DNA from: Myxococcales bacterium
GTDB lineage: Bacteria; Myxococcota_A; Polyangia; Polyangiales; JADJMO01
Length of the DNA stretch: 64,000 nucleotides
NCBI GenBank assembly: GCA_016709545.1
Contig: JADJMO010000004.1
Span: forward strand, 1 to 64,000
Reading direction: 5' to 3'
Shown here: piece after piece, positions 58,197 to 64,000 of the stretch
Layout: each line of letters starts with the position of its first letter
Numbering within the stretch: the first letter of the stretch is position 1
Translations under genes and position numbers: made by a program
Notes under the pieces: model-generated
What the model saw: the letters and a program-made list of their open reading frames with translations, nothing else
What the model was told of the DNA's origin: nothing
Databases searched by the model: none

Positions 58197-59120
58197 TCAG
58201 ACCTTCTTCTTCGACGCCTTCTTCTTCGGCGGCGCGGCTTCGGTGGCGACCGCGCTCGGGCGCAGGGACGGCTCGCCGAAGTGATGCACTTGGCTGTGCC
58301 AGTCGACGGCCAGGAACTCTCTTTGATCAGACCACAGAGGCAGGAACCCGACGAGGCCGATCTCGCGCAGAGACAGGGTCTCGACCAGCTCCAGCGAAGG
58401 GTCGAGGACGTGGAGCTCTTGCTTCTCCATGTTCTGCACGATCAGTCGGTCGAATGCGACGCCCATGAAGGTGCCGGCGATTTCCCGCTCCCGAGCCACC
58501 GAGACTCCGTCGAACACGACAACGTTCCGGGCAGCGTCGGCACTTGACCGCTCCGTCGCGAGCGTTCTGCCTGGAAGAAGCCCCACGCCAGCAAACGTCG
58601 TCCCGTTGAACCCAGGGATGTGCTGCGAGCAGCGAACGGTGCCGAGGTCCCAAGCGCGAAGGCTCGAGCGATCCCTCACCCAAACGTGGTCCGGCTCCCG
58701 CGCGGCGCAGAGGGAAGCTTCGACGACCTCTCGGGTACCGGAGACCATGCGATCGTGCTCGAGCCTCCCACGCAGCTCGCCGGTCTCGATGTCGAACACG
58801 GCGAGCCCGCGCGCACGCATCGGATCGTCTTGCATGACGAGCGACGAACCGACGAACAGGGGGTCGAGCATGCCTGTCCCGTCGACTTTCAACGACACAA
58901 CACGCCCGTCGGCGTGCTTGATGGCAGCCCCCCCTGGAGCCACGACCAACGCGTGGCCCGCTCTCGAGAACGCCACGCCTGGGACGAAGCCAGGCAATTG
59001 CTGTCCTGTGCGGAGAGAGAACGACCGACCGTTGACGCCGATCACGTTCGCCGAGACGACGATGCCGGTGGCGCGGGTGTCGAGCTTGGTCCGCTTCCCA
59101 TACGACGCGAGGACTTCCAT
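58197..59120 (-). CDS. WD40/YVTN-like propeller hypothetical protein
   Basis: A 307-residue protein with no signal peptide. Repeated strands of the propeller type are visible (SFSLRTGQQLPGFVPGVAFSRAGHALVVAPGG, GLAVFDIETGELRGRL, SLRAWDLGTVRCSQHIPGFNG, ELHVLDPSLELVETLSLREIG), giving about five to seven blades. The tail is Lys-rich (APPKKKASKKKV). TAGGTC lies 6 bases before ATG 59120. It is near a DUF1963 gene and an RHS toxin gene; a role in that neighbourhood is speculation. Confidence 0.6.
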   Translation of the reverse strand: MEVLASYGKRTKLDTRATGIVVSANVIGVNGRSFSLRTGQQLPGFVPGVAFSRAGHALVVAPGGAAIKHADGRVVSLKVDGTGMLDPLFVGSSLVMQDDPMRARGLAVFDIETGELRGRLEHDRMVSGTREVVEASLCAAREPDHVWVRDRSSLRAWDLGTVRCSQHIPGFNGTTFAGVGLLPGRTLATERSSADAARNVVVFDGVSVAREREIAGTFMGVAFDRLIVQNMEKQELHVLDPSLELVETLSLREIGLVGFLPLWSDQREFLAVDWHSQVHHFGEPSLRPSAVATEAAPPKKKASKKKV

Positions 59121-59197
59121 ACGCTGGACCTATCAGAGCCGCTCGTGACCCCCAACGTCTTCGGCTTCTTGCCCCGCGCATGGTGGCTGCGGCTCGC

Positions 59198-59917
59198 TCA
59201 GGCGTCGACGTACCGCGGTGAGGCGTGGATGAGGCACTCCTTGATCGGTCCATCCCGCGGCATGGTGAACTCGAGTCGGTTGTCATCACCCCAGCGGAAC
59301 CGGAGCTGCCGATCGCTGCCCAGACTCAACAACAGTCGTCGCTCCTCGTCATCGTCGGAGTCTCCCTGGGACTGGCCCAACAACCAGTGGCGCGGTCGCG
59401 GCATGCGAACGAAGACCTCGTCGTTGTACTTGGCCCTCTCCTCGATGCTGAGACGAAGCGCGCTCTGAGCGAGGCTGTCCGAGGTGGGAATGCAGAGGCG
59501 CTCACGCACCTCGATTCCTCTGAGGCTGTCCACAACACCGGGTGGAGTGAGCGTGGTTCCCAGGCGGCCCGTATCCAGCTGGACCCGGCCGCTTCCGAGG
59601 TAGGTGCCTTCCTCATCGAAGCCGTCCTTCACGAAGAACCGCAGCCGACCTCGCCTGGGCAGGCGAACGGATAATCGTGTCAGACAAGCTAAATTCACGT
59701 CCAGGAGAAACCGCATGTCGCCGGGCCAGCTCATTCTGGGGCTAGCGACGGGGATTCCCCCGAACTGGCCCGCTGTTGTCTCTCCGGGAACAGGCAAGAG
59801 CTCGAGCGCCGATGTCGATGACTGGAGAATCCTCGTGGCGTGCTCGGCGAGCCCCGCGCGTACAAGCAGTCTCACGAGTGTCGCGCGATCAGACTCGATG
59901 TCGGGTGGTTGCTTCAT
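59198..59917 (-). CDS. DUF1963 (YwqG-like) protein
   Basis: A 239-residue soluble protein. After an N-terminal helix (ATLVRLLVRAGLAEHATRIL) comes GQFGGIPVASPRMSWPGDMRFLLDVNLACL and RLPRRGRLRFFVKD. This matches the DUF1963 pattern 'KFGG.P.......WP......FL.Q..L......LP..G.L.FF'. The C-terminal part includes QLRFRWGDDNRLEFTMPRD. DUF1963 proteins are of unknown biochemical function and sometimes sit beside contact-dependent toxins. Here an RHS toxin gene lies about 1.2 kb away on the same strand, separated by a convergent gene. Confidence 0.75.
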   Translation of the reverse strand: MKQPPDIESDRATLVRLLVRAGLAEHATRILQSSTSALELLPVPGETTAGQFGGIPVASPRMSWPGDMRFLLDVNLACLTRLSVRLPRRGRLRFFVKDGFDEEGTYLGSGRVQLDTGRLGTTLTPPGVVDSLRGIEVRERLCIPTSDSLAQSALRLSIEERAKYNDEVFVRMPRPRHWLLGQSQGDSDDDEERRLLLSLGSDRQLRFRWGDDNRLEFTMPRDGPIKECLIHASPRYVDA

Positions 59918-59985
59918 GGTGAGAAACCGCGCGGTCTACGTTGGGGCGCTTGGCTCGCCCAAAGGCCTGGGCTAAGCCGCCGATC

Positions 59986-61088
59986 ATGGCGACTGCAACT
60001 CCGGACGCAATCTACGTGAACGAAGCAGGGTTGGCGGAGCGGTGCTCCAGCACTGCGGCTGCGACGCAAGTGCGAGATGGATTCGCGTTCAGCGCCACCG
60101 ACGATCGCCTCTTCGCCATGGGATGGCCCCACGTTCGCCTCGTCGTGGCCGAACACGAGGACGACGACGATCCCATCACGCCAATCAAGGAGATGCTCGC
60201 CGACGAGGAGGAGCGTCCGTACACCGTCGTGTGGCCGCTCAGCGTGGCGCGTCGGTTCGTTCGCGCACTGGGACTGCCCATCAAATACGTCGAACCGAAG
60301 GACGCTGCGAGCGTCCTCAAGAGCGGCGCGCCGGTAACCGCGGACGAGGCGCGGATTCTCTTGACCCAGGCCGTGAACCGAGTGGGCTACAACGACCAGG
60401 AGCTGATGGTCCACCTGGTCCTGCTGCTTTCGAGGCCATGGTGGGCCCCGAGGTGGTCCTCGATGCCGCCGTCAGCACGCTCGAAGCGCTTCCTCAGGCT
60501 TCTTGGGCGCAGCGCAACGGCGACGCTGGCCATGTGATCTTCCAGCTGGGCTTTGTCATGCTGCGGGCCTCGCCGACGACGGCATCCGAGTATTCCGAAC
60601 GACTTCGTCAGCTGTATGGGCGAACGACGGGCGACACGCGACCCAAGAGCGAGCAGATGGACGCTCTGGATGCCGTCGTGAACGGCAGCGAGGGTGCCCG
60701 GCGTGGCGGCGGAAGAAGTCGCGAGTTCTACGCGCACGTGACGGGTGCACCCGAACTGATCGCGCAGGTCGTCGCGGACAGCGATTTCGCCCCCGACGTG
60801 CGGTTCGTCTTCCTCGGCGGCGAACCGGTGGTGGAGGCTATGGCGAGTCAATGGAAGGAGTACGATCACGCGGCCTTCCTCGCTGACCTGGGCCGCATTC
60901 GCTCGCCGCAGGTGGTCAGCGTCGTCGCTGCCATGCTCGCCAGTTCCAAGGTGAAGAAGCAGGCCAAGGCCTGGCTCCAGGCCCACTCGGCGTACACGCA
61001 GCCTGTGCTGGAGGCGACGGCAAAGGGCAAGGGCAAGGGCGCGGCGCGCGCCAAGGCGGCCCTCGAGGAACTGTTCAAGTCCAAGTGA
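59986..61088 (+). pseudogene. HEAT-like hypothetical protein, one frameshift
   Basis: ATG 59986 (MATATPDAIYVNEAGLAERC) opens a frame reading through PYTVVWPLSVARRFVRALGL to NDQELMVHLVLLL. At about 60426 the coding frame moves by one base to AFEAMVGPEVVLDAAVSTLEALP. It continues through FVFLGGEPVVEAMASQWKEY and ends in a Lys/Ala-rich tail. The combined length is about 366 codons. The second half resembles helical repeats found in WGR/MolR-like myxobacterial proteins ('FEAI.GPE...DA.V..L'), a weak call. It could be a real inactivation or a base error. It converges with the RHS gene. Confidence 0.55.
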
Positions 61089-61122
61089 TTTCACCGCGAC
61101 ATGCGGCTTAGACGAAAGACCT

Positions 61123-64000
61123 TCATGGCGCCACTCGGGCGGCCATCTGTGCTTTGGCAGATGCCTTCAGCTCTTTGATCGAAGCAGCGCTTGCGCCGCC
61201 AACTAGACCTCCCTGTTTGTTAGAGCAGCCCGGGCAGTGGGGATAGAGTCGCATTTCCCCCGGGGTGTTCTTGCTGATCAGGCTCTTGGGAGGCTGGTGA
61301 TCTCTACGCCACGTCTTGAAGCTCTTGCCCGTGTCTTTCTTGTACTGCTCCTTTGTTCGCCCACAAGAGTGGCAACCGTGGGCGTTGCCGGCTTTCTGAA
61401 CTGCGGCCTTCTGTGCTGCGGTGAAGGCCGTGGTCGTCTTGGCCTTGCCCGCCGCGACGGCGAAACCCGGGGGACTGGCATCGCCGGGCTGCGCGTTGGG
61501 CCCAGGAACAACGAGCTTCTGAAGGTCTGTATTGACGGCCGAATTCGCAGGAAACGTCGTCCCAGGCGTGGGGGTCGGGGTCAACCCGAGGGGGTCGATC
61601 CACTTCAGGGGATTGGGGGCGTAGTCCCGAGGATTGGAGGAGCCCTCCAAGAAGAGTGGATCGGCGCTCACATACTGTCCGACGCGGGGGTCGTACCAAC
61701 GGAACCGGTTGTAGGTCAGCTCGACGTCTGGATCCCAGTCCTGGTTGGCAAAGCGTGCGGAAACTGACACCTGTTCGTTGGCGACAGTGACTGCGCCATA
61801 GATGGTCTGTGCCTCAGCGCACCAGACCACGTTGCCACGCGAGTCGTAGGCCCGCATGGGCGACCCGATCGGGGAGGTCAGATACCAGGTGGGGACCTCG
61901 ACGCCGTCGATCAGATCCACGTGCCCGAACGGGCACCACTGCTCATCCTCCCTGAGATACGTGCGGCTGGTCCCGCGAAGGTCATCGACTTCGCAGAGGA
62001 GGATGTCACCGGTCCCTGCCCACACATAGCTGCGAGCGGCGATCAGTTCACCATCTCGCAGCACGCGCTTGCGAATCCTCCGCCCGAACCCGTCGTAGTC
62101 CATCTCGACGATTGCATCCGGGCGCTGCACACGCACGAGGTCGTCCTCGTCTGCCCACTCGTAGGTCCATTCACCAGCCGCGGTGTGGCGGACTACGAGC
62201 CGTCCCTGCAGATCGTACTCGAACGACTCCTCCCCGAGCGACGCCGGTCGCACCAGGTCGTCGTATTGGAAGTCAGGCATACGAGGAGTGCCAGCCGAAT
62301 CGTACGCGAGTCGCTCTTCGTCTATCTGAACGCCCGCGTTGAAGAGGCGCCGGGCAGTGATTCGGTTCGAGACATCGACATCATACTGGACCGTCACACC
62401 ATCCGAGTGCTGCTCCCGCACGAGGTTCTGGTTGCGATCGTATTCGTAGCGCGACCAGAAAATGACGTGGGGGTCGGCAGTCGTGGCCAGTGCCTCGAGG
62501 GGAACGGAGCGATCGAGCAGACGAGCCAACACTTGGTATTCCATGAAGCCGTTGGGGCCACGGCGCTGTCGCAACACCAAAGACTCGTCGAAGACGGCTA
62601 GTGTTTCTCCGTTGGGCAACGGTTGGAAGCGAACGGTCCTCTCACCGGCGGTCAGACTCGCGAGTCGTCCGTTGCGACGACCATAGCGAAGAGCAACGCC
62701 AACGTCCGCACGCACTCTTTCGACCACGCCCCCTGCCCAGCTGACCTCGACCGCGTGGTCTTGCTGTCGCGTGTGAACGGGCTTATCGTCCCGATCGTAC
62801 TGAGTCTCGAGCACGATTCCGTTGTCGACACGAGTGGGACCACTGGCGCCATACTCTATGGCTACGACCCGACCATCAGGACGCTCGATGTTGATGATGC
62901 GATCGAGCGTGTCGCTGGTCAGGATGCGACGCCCGTTTGGCGTGCCGATCCAGCTCCGTCGACCGGCCACGTCGAAACCGCCTTCGAACTCCACGCCCTC
63001 GAAGGTGCGGCACCCGATGGGACGCCCCGCGACGTCGAACGTTTGCCGGAAGATCTGGCCGCGCGGGTTCTTGACCCAGACAACGTTTCCTTCGAGATCA
63101 TAGCGATACTCGGTCGTCTCGCCACTGGGTCCTGTAGTTCGTGTGATCCAGCTCTCCCCACCATACTCGATGCGCCAAGTCCTCCCTTGGCCCTCGTCGA
63201 CATTGACGGGCTTGCCGTGCCCATTTCGTCCGATGTGTATGGTCGAGCCGTCGGCGTCACGCTTCCAGACGATCTCGTTTCGTCGGTCCCATCCCCACTC
63301 TGTACGAAAGCCATTTTCATCGATATGAAGGGTTCGCCGTCCCAGATAGTCGAACTCCTGGCGAATCACGCGACCGTCGGCCCACTCCATGGCAACGCAA
63401 TTGCCGTGGTCGTCCCATCGAAAGAACACTTGTTCTCCGGATCGGCTGACCCTTCGTACTGGCAAGCCGCGCGCCTCGAACTCCGTCTCCTCGAAACTGT
63501 GGTCGGCGTGGCGCACGAACGTTTCGTTGCCGCAGCGGTCGTAGCGGCGGAGGACGACAGCCTGACTGGCTTCGTCGAAGTGAACTTCGGTCCCATCGTC
63601 CTCGACGAAGACGATACTTCTTCCGCGTTCTCCAGCTGCGCCGACCGGTCTCCCCTCGTCATCGTAGTCGATGCGATGAACGGAGCCGTCGGGATACGAG
63701 ACTTCGGCGACGTTTCCGGACATCTCGTCGAAGAACGTCTCCTCGACACCACCCGCAGCGTCGACCTCCTTCAGTACTCGACCGGATTCGTCACCGAAGA
63801 TGCGCTCCACACCCCCGAGTGCAGTCTCGACCTCCGTGAAGTACTCGTCTTTGACGTACGTGAACCGCGTGTGGAAGATCCCCTTCCTCGTCCGGTTGTC
63901 TGGCCGGTCGGGGATAACGGGCGAAATGGGCTCTGCGAGTGCCAGGTCGGCACGACCTGGATACTCACACCACGTCTCGACGCAGTAGGCTTCGGCAGTC
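61123..64000 (-). CDS. RHS-repeat protein with C-terminal putative nuclease toxin (5' end beyond window)
   Basis: The frame is open to the window edge, so at least 958 C-terminal residues are present and the start lies outside. YD-type repeats fill most of it (GRVLKEVDAAGG, YDYLG-like units, RYDLEGNVVWVKNPRGQIFRQTFDVAGRP, YEYDRNQNLVREQHSDG). The RHS core closes with RFRWYDPRVGQYVSADPLF and NPLKWIDPLGL. The last 130 residues vary as a toxin tip. GCHSCGRTKEQYKKDTG, RRDHQPPKSLI and YPHCPGCSNKQGG suggest a two-CxxC zinc fold with a DH motif, like HNH/treble-clef nucleases. No same-strand immunity gene follows directly; the next gene is convergent. Confidence 0.82.
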   Translation of the reverse strand, partial: TAEAYCVETWCEYPGRADLALAEPISPVIPDRPDNRTRKGIFHTRFTYVKDEYFTEVETALGGVERIFGDESGRVLKEVDAAGGVEETFFDEMSGNVAEVSYPDGSVHRIDYDDEGRPVGAAGERGRSIVFVEDDGTEVHFDEASQAVVLRRYDRCGNETFVRHADHSFEETEFEARGLPVRRVSRSGEQVFFRWDDHGNCVAMEWADGRVIRQEFDYLGRRTLHIDENGFRTEWGWDRRNEIVWKRDADGSTIHIGRNGHGKPVNVDEGQGRTWRIEYGGESWITRTTGPSGETTEYRYDLEGNVVWVKNPRGQIFRQTFDVAGRPIGCRTFEGVEFEGGFDVAGRRSWIGTPNGRRILTSDTLDRIINIERPDGRVVAIEYGASGPTRVDNGIVLETQYDRDDKPVHTRQQDHAVEVSWAGGVVERVRADVGVALRYGRRNGRLASLTAGERTVRFQPLPNGETLAVFDESLVLRQRRGPNGFMEYQVLARLLDRSVPLEALATTADPHVIFWSRYEYDRNQNLVREQHSDGVTVQYDVDVSNRITARRLFNAGVQIDEERLAYDSAGTPRMPDFQYDDLVRPASLGEESFEYDLQGRLVVRHTAAGEWTYEWADEDDLVRVQRPDAIVEMDYDGFGRRIRKRVLRDGELIAARSYVWAGTGDILLCEVDDLRGTSRTYLREDEQWCPFGHVDLIDGVEVPTWYLTSPIGSPMRAYDSRGNVVWCAEAQTIYGAVTVANEQVSVSARFANQDWDPDVELTYNRFRWYDPRVGQYVSADPLFLEGSSNPRDYAPNPLKWIDPLGLTPTPTPGTTFPANSAVNTDLQKLVVPGPNAQPGDASPPGFAVAAGKAKTTTAFTAAQKAAVQKAGNAHGCHSCGRTKEQYKKDTGKSFKTWRRDHQPPKSLISKNTPGEMRLYPHCPGCSNKQGGLVGGASAASIKELKASAKAQMAARVAP

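Noticed and set aside
1..64000. tRNA, rRNA, CRISPR array, prophage or riboswitch
   Set aside because: I looked through the intergenic gaps (all under about 280 bp apart from the first 439) and saw no cloverleaf, repeat-spacer pattern, phage genes or recognisable riboswitch core. A covariance-model scan would be needed to exclude small RNAs.

Overview
The window is very GC-rich (about 70% by eye). It looks like chromosome from a myxobacterium (phylum Myxococcota, probably order Polyangiales). The pointers are a secreted kelch protein with a MYXO-CTERM-like tail (Gly-Cys motif, hydrophobic helix, Arg run), many lipoproteins with Asp-Thr-Gly tracts or Cys-rich modules, a putative metal-binding (MopE-type) motif, a PilT ATPase, and Bacteroides/epsilon-type succinate dehydrogenase genes. 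Genes are closely packed and many neighbours overlap by 1 or 4 bases (TGATG, ATGA, GTGA), so translation is probably coupled within short operons.

Layout. 1-440: GC-rich DNA with the N-terminal remnant of an IS481-type transposase. 440-4994 (minus): sdhC-sdhA-sdhB followed by two small genes that resemble orphan immunity proteins (HEAT-like and SUKH-like). 5.2-9.9 kb (plus): ExbD-like, RidA-like, a lipoprotein and two tandem DUF4139 proteins. Reading frames between about 1.9 and 8.9 kb are broken many times, including in the respiratory genes, which points to sequence error rather than decay. 9.9-15.8 kb: methylmalonyl-CoA epimerase, an AraC regulator, an outer-membrane barrel, a HAMP plus TerB-like pair and two lipoproteins. 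15.8-22.3 kb (minus): a coupled HSP90-like/TPR pair and a TPR lipoprotein, RodZ-like HTH, recO operon. 22.6-30 kb (mostly plus): MFS transporter, metallo-beta-lactamase-fold hydrolase, CoA hydrolase/transferase ending in a large inverted repeat, an LppC-like lipoprotein with an internal stop, and secreted proteins.

30.8-36 kb: coiled-coil protein, mannose-1-phosphate guanylyltransferase, an unusual MinD/J-like/HTH fusion, and a GT39-type glycosyltransferase. 36-40.4 kb (minus): OsmC with a ferritin-like lipoprotein, and a dynamin-like GTPase with an M48 peptidase. 40.5-47.2 kb: porin, a duplicated small lipoprotein pair, mutM and membrane or lipoproteins. 47.3-49.8 kb: pilT, a REP-associated tyrosine transposase and a Gre factor. 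49.8-57.7 kb (minus): two large secreted proteins (kelch/Cys-rich/MYXO-CTERM and vWA/thrombospondin type 3), an RNA methyltransferase and a lipoprotein. 57.7-64 kb: hypothetical proteins, a DUF1963 protein, a frameshifted HEAT-like gene, and the C-terminal part of an RHS-repeat protein with a putative nuclease toxin tip.

One signal runs across the window. A TAnnnT hexamer, often preceded by GC, sits 6-9 bases before the start codon of about 13 operon-leading genes. That is the arrangement of a -10 element driving leaderless mRNA. I saw no tRNA, rRNA, CRISPR array, prophage or biosynthetic cluster.
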